Below, in pieces: positions 1-7,002 of a stretch of DNA of 32,171 nt. Made by a program: the position numbers and the translations under genes. A model generated the notes under the pieces. It worked only from the letters and a program-made list of their open reading frames with translations. It had not been told where the DNA came from and did not search any database. Each line of letters opens with the position of its first letter. Position 1 is the first letter of the stretch. Location of the stretch: contig NZ_JABANU010000024.1 in assembly GCF_016238445.1 (NCBI RefSeq), forward strand, positions 1 to 32,171, in the 5' to 3' direction. This DNA is from Staphylococcus canis. Lineage in GTDB: Bacteria > Bacillota > Bacilli > Staphylococcales > Staphylococcaceae.

Positions 1-71
1 TAACCAAGTTGCCCGCTTTTGTATTCTTGTAATATTTTAAGTTTGAAATCTAAACTATAACTTTTATTCAT
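1..71 (-). CDS. IS3-family transposase OrfA, N-terminal fragment
   Basis: An ATG at 71 opens a frame beginning MNKSYSLDFKLKILQEY, which continues off the window. This is the usual start of the helix-turn-helix (HTH_28/HTH_29) OrfA of IS150-like elements, which binds the terminal repeats and forms the OrfAB transposase by frameshifting. Only 23 codons are visible. It sits just inside the IS end and its hairpin. Confidence 0.7.
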   Translation of the reverse strand, partial: MNKSYSLDFKLKILQEYKSGQLG

Positions 72-78
72 AATTAAA

Positions 79-119
79 CACCCCAAAAGTTGAATTTTGT
101 AGGTTCAACTTTTGGGGTG
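79..119. repeat. 16-bp perfect inverted repeat inside the IS end
   Basis: Arms 79-94 and 104-119 are exactly complementary (CACCCCAAAAGTTGAA and its reverse complement) with a 9-nt loop. It lies between the IS terminus and the transposase start codon, so it would fold as a strong hairpin in any transcript entering the element. Confidence 0.8.
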
Positions 120-126
120 CAGTACA

Positions 127-366
127 AAATACTGTACTCTTTTCTTTTTTCAACAAATCATCGTTGTGAGAGATTATTTTAATGCCTTGTCTTTTATTAC
201 GGTCTATCTCGAGTTCCAATTTATCTTTCATCAATTCGATATATTCCAAATCATATTGAATTGTTCTCTCTGTCAAATCGAATTCATGTGCTAAATCAAC
301 TACAGAAATATAATCCTCATTACGAATGATTTTTTCTAAAATTTCATATTGTCTATGACTCAGCAA
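127..366 (-). pseudogene. PTS-type (BglG/MtlR-like) transcriptional regulator, truncated by the IS
   Basis: A TTG at 366, preceded on the minus strand by AAGGAGGG, starts a frame beginning MLSHRQYEILEKIIRNED. A winged-helix segment with a classic recognition helix (LTERTIQYDLEYIE, about residues 31-44) follows, as in HTH_11/Mga-type N-termini of PRD-containing sugar-operon regulators. After about 80 codons the frame runs into the IS terminus at 126 and ends within it, so the PRD and EII-like domains of the usual 600-residue protein are lost. The native gene should continue on the far side of the IS, outside the window. The sugar cannot be told. The upstream cre site fits a sugar operon. Confidence 0.7.
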
Positions 367-390
367 AGGTTTCCCTCCTTGTATTTATAT

Positions 391-404
391 TGTAAACGCT
401 TTCC
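391..404 (-). promoter_or_regulatory. Probable CcpA cre site
   Basis: TGTAAACGCTTTCC matches the catabolite-responsive element consensus TGWNANCGNTNWCA at all but the last position. It lies 25-38 bp upstream of the truncated regulator start, where CcpA binding would repress in glucose. It could also affect the divergent riboswitch transcript, but its distance to the regulator makes that gene the likelier target. Confidence 0.65.
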
Positions 405-479
405 ATTGCGCTTTGGTATGCAATCTTATTCATATAAAAATACGAAATCATGCATACCTAATACGCTATTCGTCTTCTC

Positions 480-508
480 TTGACTTTATTAGTGTTCTTT
501 TATACATT
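480..508 (+). promoter_or_regulatory. Promoter of the TPP-riboswitch transcript
   Basis: TTGACT (480-485) is a good -35. A -10 candidate is TACATT (503-508, 17-bp spacing) or TATACA (501-506, 15-bp spacing). It lies about 20-30 bp before the riboswitch aptamer, which fits a leader starting near 515. Confidence 0.5.
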
Positions 509-526
509 GAATTTAAATAAAAATAT

Positions 527-672
527 GCACTAGGGGTGTTTTTTTAACTGAGATGAGGTGTACCTCAAACCCTTCGAACCTGAACCAGTTCGTACTGGCG
601 TAGGAAAGTGTAGCGTAGGTATAACTCTGTCTTTTGGGCGCAACTTTCCACGTAAGGTTGCGTATTTTTTTA
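527..672 (+). ncRNA. TPP (THI-box) riboswitch with terminator/antiterminator
   Basis: The aptamer runs about 527-611. It has GGGGTG (533-538), CTGAGATGAGG (549-559), ACCCTTCGAACCTGAACCAG (569-588) and GCGTAGGAAAGT (598-609), the conserved THI-box blocks. P1 closes with CACT (528-531) against AGTG (607-610). Downstream, CGCAACTTT (639-647) pairs with AAGGTTGCG (654-662) and is followed by a T-rich run, giving an intrinsic terminator. GGAAAGT (603-609) is exactly complementary to ACTTTCC (643-649). This antiterminator competes with both P1 and the terminator. TPP binding should therefore close P1, free the terminator arm and switch the SDR/monooxygenase operon off. Confidence 0.93.
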
Positions 673-694
673 TATTTTTTTGGAGGTTATGCAT

Positions 695-1447
695 ATGTCT
701 AGAACAGTATTAGTAACAGGCGCGAGTCGTGGATTAGGTGCCATCACTGCGAAAACGCTCGCGAATCAAGGGTTTAATGTTATTGTGAATTATCATCAAA
801 ATCAAGAAGCTGCAGAACAAGTTGTGGCTGAAATTGGTACAGATCGTGCGGTTGCTCTTCAAGCTGACGTTACAAATCGTGACGCTGTTGAAGCGTTAGT
901 CGAAAAAGCGACAGCTCATTTTGGTCAAATTGACGTTGTTGTGAATAACGCACTCGTTGGATTCAAATTTGATCCAGATGCTCAAAAATCATTCAAAGAC
1001 TTAGAGTGGTCAGATTATCAACAACAACTTGATGGCACAATTAAAGGTGCATTCAACGTTACTCAAAGTGTTATCCCACAATTTTTAGAGCGTCAAAGCG
1101 GAACAATTATCAGTATCGGCACAAACTTATATCAAAATCCAGTTGTACCATATCATGAATATACAACAGCTAAAGCAGCTTTAATTGGATTCACACGTAA
1201 TATCGCATCAGAACTCGGTCAACACGGTATCAATGCGAATGTCGTTTCAGGTGGATTACTAAAAACAACAGATGCTAGTGCCGCAACAACACCTGAAGTG
1301 TTTGATTTAATCGCACAATCCACACCGCTGCGCAAAGTCACAACACCTCAAGACGTTGCGAACATGGTCGCATACCTTGCGTCTGAACAAGCAGACGGTA
1401 TTACAGGTCAAAATATTACAGTCGATGGCGGACTCACAATGAACTAA
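695..1447 (+). CDS. Short-chain dehydrogenase/reductase (FabG-like), TPP-riboswitch controlled
   Basis: A classical SDR of 250 residues: NAD(P)-binding TGASRGLG at 8-15, NNA at 84-86 and catalytic Ser140, Tyr156 and Lys160 (YTTAK). The C-terminal GGLTMN resembles 3-oxoacyl-ACP reductases. ATG 695 is chosen because GGAGG at 682-686 lies 8 nt upstream; the in-frame ATG at 689 is only 2 nt from it. The gene follows the riboswitch terminator directly and is followed 18 nt later by the flavin monooxygenase, so both share one transcript. A role in fatty-acid synthesis is unlikely given the thiamine control. An oxidoreduction step in salvage or breakdown of a thiamine-related compound is an inference. 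I recall that a THI-box-linked oxidoreductase of this type was named OarX in comparative work, but cannot verify that it is the same protein. Confidence 0.85.
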   Translation: MSRTVLVTGASRGLGAITAKTLANQGFNVIVNYHQNQEAAEQVVAEIGTDRAVALQADVTNRDAVEALVEKATAHFGQIDVVVNNALVGFKFDPDAQKSFKDLEWSDYQQQLDGTIKGAFNVTQSVIPQFLERQSGTIISIGTNLYQNPVVPYHEYTTAKAALIGFTRNIASELGQHGINANVVSGGLLKTTDASAATTPEVFDLIAQSTPLRKVTTPQDVANMVAYLASEQADGITGQNITVDGGLTMN

Positions 1448-1465
1448 TATTAAAGGAGTATGATT

Positions 1466-2770
1466 ATGTCTAAAGTAGCACACACCCCTTTACATATTGG
1501 GGTCTTACTATATGGATGCGGTCACCATCAAGCCGCTTGGTTAATGGAAGATTCGAGTATTGAACGCGTGGGAGACATTACATACTACCAAGAACTCGCA
1601 CAACTCTCAGAAAAAGGATTACTTGATGCCGTCTTTTTTGCGGACAATCAATCCTTTCCCGCAACAACTGACCGAACGATGCCTGCCTTTTGGTTTGATC
1701 CGATTGTGAATTTAACTGCGATCAGTCAAGCGACTACACACATCGGACTCGTCTCTACCATTTCGAGTACATTTTCAAACCCGTATACTGTCGCGCGTCA
1801 GTTACTCAGTTTAGATCACATTACAGGTGGCCGTGTCGGGTGGAATTTAGTGACATCAATGACTGATTTAGAAGCACAAAATCACAGTATGACGCATTTA
1901 CCTGACCATGCGTCACGTTATGCGAAAGCCGCAGCATTTGCAGATGTGATGGATGAACTCCTCACTTCTTGGTCAACCGATCAATTCCTTGCAGACCGCA
2001 CATCAAAACGTATTCTCGATTCAGAACATATTACACCTTTCGATTATAAAGACGACTACTTTCAAGTGAAAGGCCCATTATCAACACCACAAAGCCCGCA
2101 ACATAAGCCAGTTGCTATGCAAGCAGGCGCATCGAAACAAGGTGTTGCATTAGCCGCAAAACATGCAGATGCTGTGTATGCTGTCGCATGGAATATGGAA
2201 CAAGCCCGTTCATTTCGAGAACGTATCGATACAGCATTGCGTGACATTGGAGACACACGTCACATTCAAATCTTCCCAGGACTTGTAACTTACGTAGCAG
2301 ACACGTATGAAGCAGCTTTAGAGAAAAAAGCAAAATTAGATGCTGCGCTACCGATTGAAGATGCTTTAAAACAATTGAGCTTTTTCGTGCAACAAGACTG
2401 TACCAAATGGGCATTAGATGAACCCGTTCCAGAACTTCCACCTCTATCTGAATTTACAGGCCCTTCTGGACGTTACGAAACAATACTCAACATCATTCAA
2501 GATAAACAACCAACTGTCCGTGAATTACTCGGTTACTTAAACGCAGGCGGTGGTCATCTGACATTAATTGGAACACCTGAAATGATTGTCGATGAAATGG
2601 AAGCTTGGTTCAATGCAGGCGTTGCTGATGGCTTTAATCTGATGCCACCAACATTGCCTCACAGTTTAGAAGATTTTGTAACATACGTCGTGCCAGAACT
2701 ACAAAAACGAGGACTCTACCGTACACATTACACTGGTCAAACCTTCCGTGAACACTTAGGTTTGTCATAA
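1466..2770 (+). CDS. LLM-class FMN-dependent monooxygenase (NtaA/SnaA/DszA type)
   Basis: 434 residues, the length of the nitrilotriacetate/DszA branch of the bacterial luciferase superfamily. These enzymes use FMNH2 from a separate reductase and O2 to oxidise substrates at or next to N or S. Family landmarks include LDAVFFADNQ near residue 50, TTHIGLVSTISSTFSNPY, SLDHITGGRVGWNLVTS and the C-terminal GFNLMPP. Start 1466 has AAAGGAG seven nt upstream; the in-frame ATG at 1460 is too close. It is in an operon with the riboswitch-controlled SDR and ends before a hairpin. A flavin reductase is encoded at 24316, but a link is not shown. The substrate is unknown. A sulfur- or nitrogen-containing thiazole or pyrimidine would fit the thiamine control. 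Confidence 0.85.
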   Translation: MSKVAHTPLHIGVLLYGCGHHQAAWLMEDSSIERVGDITYYQELAQLSEKGLLDAVFFADNQSFPATTDRTMPAFWFDPIVNLTAISQATTHIGLVSTISSTFSNPYTVARQLLSLDHITGGRVGWNLVTSMTDLEAQNHSMTHLPDHASRYAKAAAFADVMDELLTSWSTDQFLADRTSKRILDSEHITPFDYKDDYFQVKGPLSTPQSPQHKPVAMQAGASKQGVALAAKHADAVYAVAWNMEQARSFRERIDTALRDIGDTRHIQIFPGLVTYVADTYEAALEKKAKLDAALPIEDALKQLSFFVQQDCTKWALDEPVPELPPLSEFTGPSGRYETILNIIQDKQPTVRELLGYLNAGGGHLTLIGTPEMIVDEMEAWFNAGVADGFNLMPPTLPHSLEDFVTYVVPELQKRGLYRTHYTGQTFREHLGLS

Positions 2771-2773
2771 ATA

Positions 2774-2821
2774 AAAATATGGGACAGCACTAACACTTAT
2801 CGTTAACGTTGTCCCTATTTT
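2774..2821. terminator. Bidirectional terminator between the monooxygenase gene and msrA
   Basis: GGGACAGC (2781-2788) pairs with GTTGTCCC (2808-2815), with flanking AAAATA and TATTTT extending the stem. Both strands therefore end in an A/T-rich tail between convergent genes. Confidence 0.7.
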
Positions 2822-2824
2822 GAA

Positions 2825-3295
2825 TTAACGAAAACGTTCTAACAACGCTTTCGGAATATGACAATAATCATCTGGATGACGATCTAAATAATCTTGATGT
2901 TCCGGAGCACTCGGCACAAACTGCGTCAATGGTAACACTTCCGCAATAATACGATCTGCATCCGCTCTAGACTGAATATACTCCGATACCTCCTCAAGAT
3001 GTTGTGGCGTTGTACTATAAATTCCCGTGCGGTATTTTGGTCCAACATCTTCTCCTTGACGATTGTGTAGATATGGATTAATCGCTTCAAACAAATACGC
3101 AGTCAACGCTTTCGGACTCACAATTTTCGGATCAAACACCGTTTTAATACTCTCAACATAACCATCATAAGGCCCCTCTAACGTTGACGTCTCACCATTC
3201 GCACGCCCCGCTTCAGTCTCAACCACACCAGGTAAGGTTTTAATATAAGCTTGCGTTCCCCAAACACATCCACCTGCTAAATAAATCGTTTCCAT
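2825..3295 (-). CDS. msrA: Peptide-methionine (S)-S-oxide reductase MsrA
   Basis: Reduces the S-epimer of methionine sulfoxide in proteins. The protein of 156 residues opens METIYLAGGCVWG. Cys10 in the GGCVW motif is the catalytic cysteine (usually GGCFW). The family features GRANGETSTLEGPYDGY, PKYRTGIY and QDYLDRHP follow in order. No resolving-cysteine cluster is visible at the C-terminus. The start at 3295 has AAAGGAG upstream; an upstream extension to 3370 lacks support and reads through the RBS. It is a monocistronic gene convergent with the monooxygenase gene and fits the oxidative-stress theme of the window. Confidence 0.92.
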   Translation of the reverse strand: METIYLAGGCVWGTQAYIKTLPGVVETEAGRANGETSTLEGPYDGYVESIKTVFDPKIVSPKALTAYLFEAINPYLHNRQGEDVGPKYRTGIYSTTPQHLEEVSEYIQSRADADRIIAEVLPLTQFVPSAPEHQDYLDRHPDDYCHIPKALLERFR

Positions 3296-3390
3296 CACTT
3301 CATCTCCTTTGTATAAACATCGTACCATGTGAACCCACACCGATACAGCTAGAATGTTGCAGGAGGACATGGTAAAGCCTATTGCCAGAT

Positions 3391-3591
3391 GAGGTGGGAA
3401 GTGATTGACGGTGTTTCAAAAGCAGGATTTTCAGTGGAACTTCGCAACGTGCAGGTGTTAAATGAACAAATGCGCTTGGACGCATTTGTAAGAACCACTA
3501 ACGTCTGGAGGTTTAATACGATGTTAATCTTTAAATAAACGACTCCTCCGAAGTGGTTCTTTAGAATCCTAACCGCTTCCTCAATGACCTT
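3391..3591. repeat. Structured intergenic repeat, copy 1
   Basis: The left part (GAGGTGGGAAGTGATTGACG at 3391-3410, then GCAGGATTTTC) aligns base for base with copy 2 at 3641. The right end, 3564-3591, is a 28-bp exact duplicate of 3747-3774. Outer arms AAGCAGGATT (left) and AATCCTaaccGCTT (right) pair with a 4-nt bulge. The core differs wholly from copy 2 and contains its own inverted repeats: AAATGCG with CGCATTT, AGAACCACT with AGTGGTTCT, and GGAGG with CCTCC. No coding function is credible. Confidence 0.7.
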
Positions 3592-3638
3592 GGTGATAGA
3601 CGGCATTTCGAGAGCTGAATTCTCGACAACCTTGTGCT
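3592..3638. repeat. Partial copy of the structured intergenic repeat
   Basis: A third, short copy: GACGGCATTTCGAGAGCTGAATTCTCGACA (3599-3628 region) matches the left arm of copy 2 with changes, and CCTTGTG recurs at its end. TCGAGA and TCTCGA make it a small hairpin. It looks like a copy whose core and right arm were lost. Confidence 0.5.
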
Positions 3639-3640
3639 AG

Positions 3641-3774
3641 GTGCGGTGGGAGGCTATGAACGGCATTTCGGAAGCAGGATTCTCGACAGAATTTCATAAT
3701 GCGCTAAAATTAAAAACCAATTTTTGCGCATTATTCCATTCTGCTTGAATCCTAACCGCTTCCTCAATGACCTT
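3641..3774. repeat. Structured intergenic repeat, copy 2
   Basis: GGAAGCAGGATTC (3670-3682) pairs perfectly with GAATCCT (3747-3753) and GCTTCC (3758-3763), leaving a 4-nt AACC bulge. Inside, ATAATGCGC (3696-3704) pairs perfectly with GCGCATTAT (3726-3734). The whole unit folds into one long stem with a variable tip. Reading frames across it on the minus strand are open but lack RBSs and look non-coding. Confidence 0.75.
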
Positions 3775-3888
3775 GTGTGACCTTTGTGTTTTTGCTCGCT
3801 TTGGTGGGGTGTGTTTGTTATTGTTAGTGGTAGTGTTGTTTTTTATGGGGAATGCTTGAGTTTTTAATATACATAAAGGAGTGTTTGT

Positions 3889-4539
3889 ATGAAAGGTTTT
3901 CGTTTGGGTGTTGTGACGGTTTCTGTTGGTTTGTTGGTTGCGGCTTGTTCGAATCAGGGTGCTGATAGTATTAAGGATGTGCCGGATGAGGGGCTTAAGT
4001 TGCAAGATAAGATTGTGAGTCAAATGAATTCGATTAATCATGCGGAGTCTGGTTTACAGAAGGCGCTGGATGCGTCGTTTAAAGATCAAGCGTCTGCGAA
4101 GGCGTTAACGGATGAGAAGGGGCCTGTGTTTGATTGGATTCAAAAACAATCTGATCGTTTGGATACTTTGAATGATCAAAAGAAAGCACTTAAAAAAGAA
4201 ATTGATCAATTATCTAAGTATCAAGATGATGACAACAGTAAACTTGAAGGCAAAGCAAAGGCTGCACATGAAACATTAAACAAACTGTATCAAGAACTTG
4301 ATGGCTATACGTCTACATACCGTGATTCATTAGATAAAGCAAAAGAAACGTTAAAACAATCTGGTAAAAAAGACGCTAAAATTAACGATCTTGAAAAAGG
4401 TTTAGATGACTATAATGCTTCAAAACAAGAGCTCAATAAACATGTTGAATCTATGAACCGCCAGTATCAAGATGCAACACAGAGTTTAGAGTCTTTAAAA
4501 TCAGCCATTAAACAAGAGAAAGGCGGTGCGTCAGCATGA
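3889..4539 (+). CDS. YkyA-like putative cell-wall-binding lipoprotein
   Basis: 216 residues with a lipoprotein signal peptide: MKGFRLG, a hydrophobic core, then LVAAC with Cys20 as the lipidated residue. The remainder is charged and helical (long K/E/Q-rich stretches, coiled-coil-like from about 60 to 205), as in Bacillus YkyA and its staphylococcal homologues, described as cell-wall-binding lipoproteins of unknown function. RBS AAAGGAG lies 7 nt before ATG 3889. The last codons overlap the next gene (ATGA at 4536-4539), so the two are translationally coupled and probably act together at the cell surface. The first 90 codons use G- and T-ending codons (TTG, GGT, GCG), unlike the A-rich rest. 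Confidence 0.8.
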   Translation: MKGFRLGVVTVSVGLLVAACSNQGADSIKDVPDEGLKLQDKIVSQMNSINHAESGLQKALDASFKDQASAKALTDEKGPVFDWIQKQSDRLDTLNDQKKALKKEIDQLSKYQDDDNSKLEGKAKAAHETLNKLYQELDGYTSTYRDSLDKAKETLKQSGKKDAKINDLEKGLDDYNASKQELNKHVESMNRQYQDATQSLESLKSAIKQEKGGASA

Positions 4540-5750
4540 GATTAAAAAATGTTGTTTATGTTGGGACAGCAGCACTCTTTTTACTAAGTGCTTCAACAGC
4601 ACAAGCTGCAGAAACTAAAAATGCGCAACCGATTGATATGTTGCCAAAACAAGATGTTCAGTTACCAACACAATTACCAAAAAATATGACATATGATAGT
4701 CAATATGATTTTAAGTATCCTAAAGATGGCGTAAAAGGGATTTATCTTACAGCGTATTCTACAAAAAATGAAAAGTTTCAAGAGTTGATTAAGTTAATTA
4801 ACGACACGGAACTCAATGCGATGGTGATTGACGTGAAAGATGACCATGGTAATATCACGATGTCTCTGGATACGAATGATCCTTTAATCGAAAAATACAC
4901 ATTAGATGTGACGGAAGCGAAAACTGTGCTGAAGGAAATGGAGAAAAACAATATCTACCCTATTGCACGTATCGTAACGTTCAAGGATACCGCTTTAGCT
5001 CAAGATCATCCTGAATGGTCGTTTAAAGAAAATGGCAAAGTATGGCAAAATGACGGCGGCGATAGTTTTGTGAATCCATATTTAAAAGAAGTTTGGGATT
5101 ATAACGTGAATGTGGCGAAAGAAGCGGCGAAGTTAGGCTTTAAAGATATTCAATTTGACTATGTTCGTTTCCCAGAAGGCTTTGAAAATAAAGCGAGTAG
5201 TTTAGAGTATGATAAAGGGCCTTTCAAAGATAGTGATAAAACAGATACCGAACAACGTGTTGAAAGTATTACGAACTTTGTCAATTATGCGCATCAGGAA
5301 TTAAAACCATATGGCGTTGAAGTGTCTGCGGACGTGTTTGGTTACACGGCGCTTGTTAAAGAAGCAAGTGGTATAGGCCAAAGCTTCCCTCAAATTTCGA
5401 AACATGTTGATGCCATTTCAGCGATGATTTACCCAAGTCACTGGAGTCCAGGAGACTTTGGTTTAGATGCGCCTGATACAGAACCATATAAAGCGACAAA
5501 AGAATATATTGAACGTGAAAACGCGGTACTTGACGAATTAGGTAAGCAAAAACCGAAATCTCGCCCATGGTTACAAGACTTTACAGCGTCTTACCTTGGT
5601 GCAGGTCAATATAAAGATTACAACCAACAAGAAATTGAAGATCAAATTAAAGCATTAGAAGAAAATGACATTCACGAATTCTTATTATGGAATGCGGCGA
5701 ATGACTATACTGAAGGTGTCGACTACACACCAACTGAAAAAGAAAAATAA
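4536..5750 (+). CDS. Exported putative glycoside hydrolase (DUF4015/GH-like TIM barrel)
   Basis: 404 residues. A Sec signal peptide ends AQA before AETKNAQ (about residue 24/25). The mature part begins with a linker, then GVKGIYLTAYS and ELNAMVIDVKDDHGNI, the start of the DUF4015 putative glycoside hydrolase domain. IQFDYVRFPEG, VEVSADVFGYTA, AMIYPSHW and FLLWNAANDYTEG are consistent with (beta/alpha)8 strands carrying acidic catalytic residues. The family is thought to act on extracellular glycans; no substrate is proven. It overlaps the YkyA-like lipoprotein gene by 4 nt and ends at a strong terminator, so the pair forms one cell-envelope operon. No LPXTG anchor is present, so it is secreted or held by its partner. 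Confidence 0.85.
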   Translation: MRLKNVVYVGTAALFLLSASTAQAAETKNAQPIDMLPKQDVQLPTQLPKNMTYDSQYDFKYPKDGVKGIYLTAYSTKNEKFQELIKLINDTELNAMVIDVKDDHGNITMSLDTNDPLIEKYTLDVTEAKTVLKEMEKNNIYPIARIVTFKDTALAQDHPEWSFKENGKVWQNDGGDSFVNPYLKEVWDYNVNVAKEAAKLGFKDIQFDYVRFPEGFENKASSLEYDKGPFKDSDKTDTEQRVESITNFVNYAHQELKPYGVEVSADVFGYTALVKEASGIGQSFPQISKHVDAISAMIYPSHWSPGDFGLDAPDTEPYKATKEYIERENAVLDELGKQKPKSRPWLQDFTASYLGAGQYKDYNQQEIEDQIKALEENDIHEFLLWNAANDYTEGVDYTPTEKEK

Positions 5751-5756
5751 TTAAAC

Positions 5757-5793
5757 AATCGTTTGCTGGGCATATTCAGCAAACGATTTTCTT
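5757..5793 (+). terminator. Rho-independent terminator
   Basis: AATCGTTTGCTG (5757-5768) pairs perfectly with CAGCAAACGATT (5777-5788), followed by TTCTTTATAT. It ends the lipoprotein/glycoside hydrolase operon and faces the end of cstR. Confidence 0.9.
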
Positions 5794-5819
5794 TATATAT
5801 GGCATTGTGCCCATCTATA

Positions 5820-6080
5820 TTATCTCGTTTTAACCAACAACTCGACAGCTTGGTTAATTAAAGCTTGTGCGTCCTCATCACCATCTTCTGCTGCACGGAC
5901 ACATTCGACTAAATTTTCGCTAACGATAACGCCAATCAGACGTTGTAACGCATTTTTAGAGGCACTCACTTGCGTCACGACATCTTTACAATCCGCATCT
6001 TCTTCCATCATTTTGAGTATGCCATTCAATTGCCCTTGCACACGTTTGATTCGATTTTTCATTTTTTCATCATAGTTCAT
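5820..6080 (-). CDS. cstR: Persulfide-sensing repressor CstR (CsoR/FrmR family)
   Basis: 86 residues of the all-helical CsoR family, very close to S. aureus CstR as I know it (QGQLNGI, MEEDADCKDV, SENLVECV). Cys31 and Cys60 are the persulfide-reactive pair. The His of the Cys-His-Cys copper site of true CsoR is absent, which argues for sulfur sensing. In S. aureus CstR represses sulfide-oxidation genes until persulfides crosslink its thiols. Here the cst sulfide-oxidation genes are not adjacent; the divergent neighbour is a DUF4242 gene followed by a sulfonate-type ABC transporter. ATG 6080 has an AAAAGGAG upstream. The promoter and a G-tract operator lie at 6116-6160. Confidence 0.9.
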   Translation of the reverse strand: MNYDEKMKNRIKRVQGQLNGILKMMEEDADCKDVVTQVSASKNALQRLIGVIVSENLVECVRAAEDGDEDAQALINQAVELLVKTR

Positions 6081-6115
6081 GGATTTTTACTCCTTTTCGC
6101 TAAGTTCATGTCATT

Positions 6116-6160
6116 ATTTTATTGAACGTTTATGTTTAGGTCAAATACATATAGGGGTAT
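6116..6160 (-). promoter_or_regulatory. cstR promoter with CstR-like operator
   Basis: On the minus strand TTGACC (6144-6139) and TAAAAT (6121-6116) are spaced by 17 bp. Abutting the -35 is ATACATATAGGGGTAT (6145-6160), a quasi-palindrome with the GGGGTAT/ATAC ends typical of CsoR-family operators. Autoregulation is the simplest reading, with possible action on the divergent gene. Confidence 0.65.
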
Positions 6161-6284
6161 CCCAAATATGATAAGATCACTATTAGCAGTATGTTGAGCG
6201 ATACTCCCTTCCCTACTTTTGTTTATTTCTATCATTCAATCACAATATTAATCAAGACGTGCGAAATATTTTTAAATCATATCC

Positions 6285-6313
6285 TTGTAATCGGATAAGA
6301 ATTATTATATTAT
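6285..6313 (+). promoter_or_regulatory. Promoter of the DUF4242 gene
   Basis: TTGTAA (6285-6290) and TATTAT (6308-6313) with 17-bp spacing, about 35 bp upstream of the start codon. The CstR-like operator is 125 bp further upstream, so direct control is uncertain. Confidence 0.5.
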
Positions 6314-6347
6314 GCTTATAAATACTCGTTTTTGGGAGGAACTATTC

Positions 6348-6860
6348 ATGTCATTATTTTTATTAGAAACAACAGACTTATCATTTGCAAACAACAAAAC
6401 TGAATTTGAAGATAAAGTAGAAACATTATCAAAAAGCGATAAAGCTGAACTTGTAGAAGTTCAAGTGACTGAAAACTTAACACACGGTTATTTTATTGTA
6501 GAAGCTGATGCTGAAAAAGATGCACAAGCATTACTCGAAGACAATGGCATCAAAGTGAGCCTTGTAAAAGAAGTACGTTTAGTTGGGAAATCATTAGACG
6601 AAGTAAAACAAGGCGATGTGAATATCGACTACCTTGTAACTTGGAATATTCCTGAAGGTATCACAATGGATCAATATTTAGATCGTAAAAAGAAAAACTC
6701 TGTACACTACGAAGAAGTACCAGAAGTTCAATTCCAAAGAACATATGTCTGCGAAGATATGTCAAAATGTGTATGCTTATATAACGCACCAGATGAAGAT
6801 GCTGTGCGTCGTGCAAGAGAAGCAGTGGATACACCTATCGATGAAATTGAAAAAATATAA
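6348..6860 (+). CDS. DUF4242 domain protein
   Basis: 170 residues, two DUF4242-like ferredoxin-fold repeats: the first at about 1-80 (weaker), the second at about 90-165 with YLVTWNIPEG, YVCEDMSKCVCLYNAPDEDAV. Cys135, Cys141 and Cys143 form a cluster that could bind metal; a nickel-binding DUF4242 protein is known from Streptomyces, but this is not evidence of nickel here. ATG 6348 has GGGAGG 8 nt upstream. It is divergent from cstR and followed by a terminator and the ABC operon, a neighbourhood I believe is shared with S. aureus. Function unknown; a role in sulfur or metal handling is inferred from the neighbours. Confidence 0.75.
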   Translation: MSLFLLETTDLSFANNKTEFEDKVETLSKSDKAELVEVQVTENLTHGYFIVEADAEKDAQALLEDNGIKVSLVKEVRLVGKSLDEVKQGDVNIDYLVTWNIPEGITMDQYLDRKKKNSVHYEEVPEVQFQRTYVCEDMSKCVCLYNAPDEDAVRRAREAVDTPIDEIEKI

Positions 6861-6911
6861 TCTAATACGTGTGTAACAACACTGATGTATGATCGACATT
6901 TAATTAATTTT

Positions 6912-6955
6912 AGACGGGATATAAAGGCGTCACGTCCTTATAGTCCCGTCTCTAT
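6912..6955 (+). terminator. Terminator after the DUF4242 gene
   Basis: AGACGGGATATAAAGG (6912-6927) pairs with CCTTATAGTCCCGTCT (6936-6951) with one mismatch, followed by an AT-rich tail. It separates the DUF4242 gene from the ABC operon 50 bp downstream, so read-through or a second promoter near 6978-6990 is needed for the latter. Confidence 0.75.
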
Positions 6956-7002
6956 TTAAATTTAATCCTTACTACTTTGATAAGAATAATAGGAGGTTTA
7001 CG

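Larger units (their letters stand above)
1..126 (-). mobile_element. IS3-family (IS150-like) insertion sequence, left part outside window
   Basis: Read on the minus strand, an element end begins near 126 with TGTACTGCACCCC, the terminal sequence style of the IS150 group of the IS3 family. A 16-bp perfect inverted repeat (79-94 with 104-119) follows and then a transposase OrfA start at 71. A hairpin between the IS end and the transposase gene is commonly seen in such elements and would limit transcription entering from outside. Only one end is present, so neither the target-site duplication nor completeness can be judged. Family assignment rests on the terminus and the first OrfA residues. Confidence 0.75.

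Noticed and set aside
3379..4041. Minus-strand open frames across 3379-3606 and 3694-4041
   Set aside because: They translate the structured repeat and the G/T-rich start of the lipoprotein gene, have no ribosome binding sites, and the shared VIEEAVRI segment comes from the repeated DNA arm.
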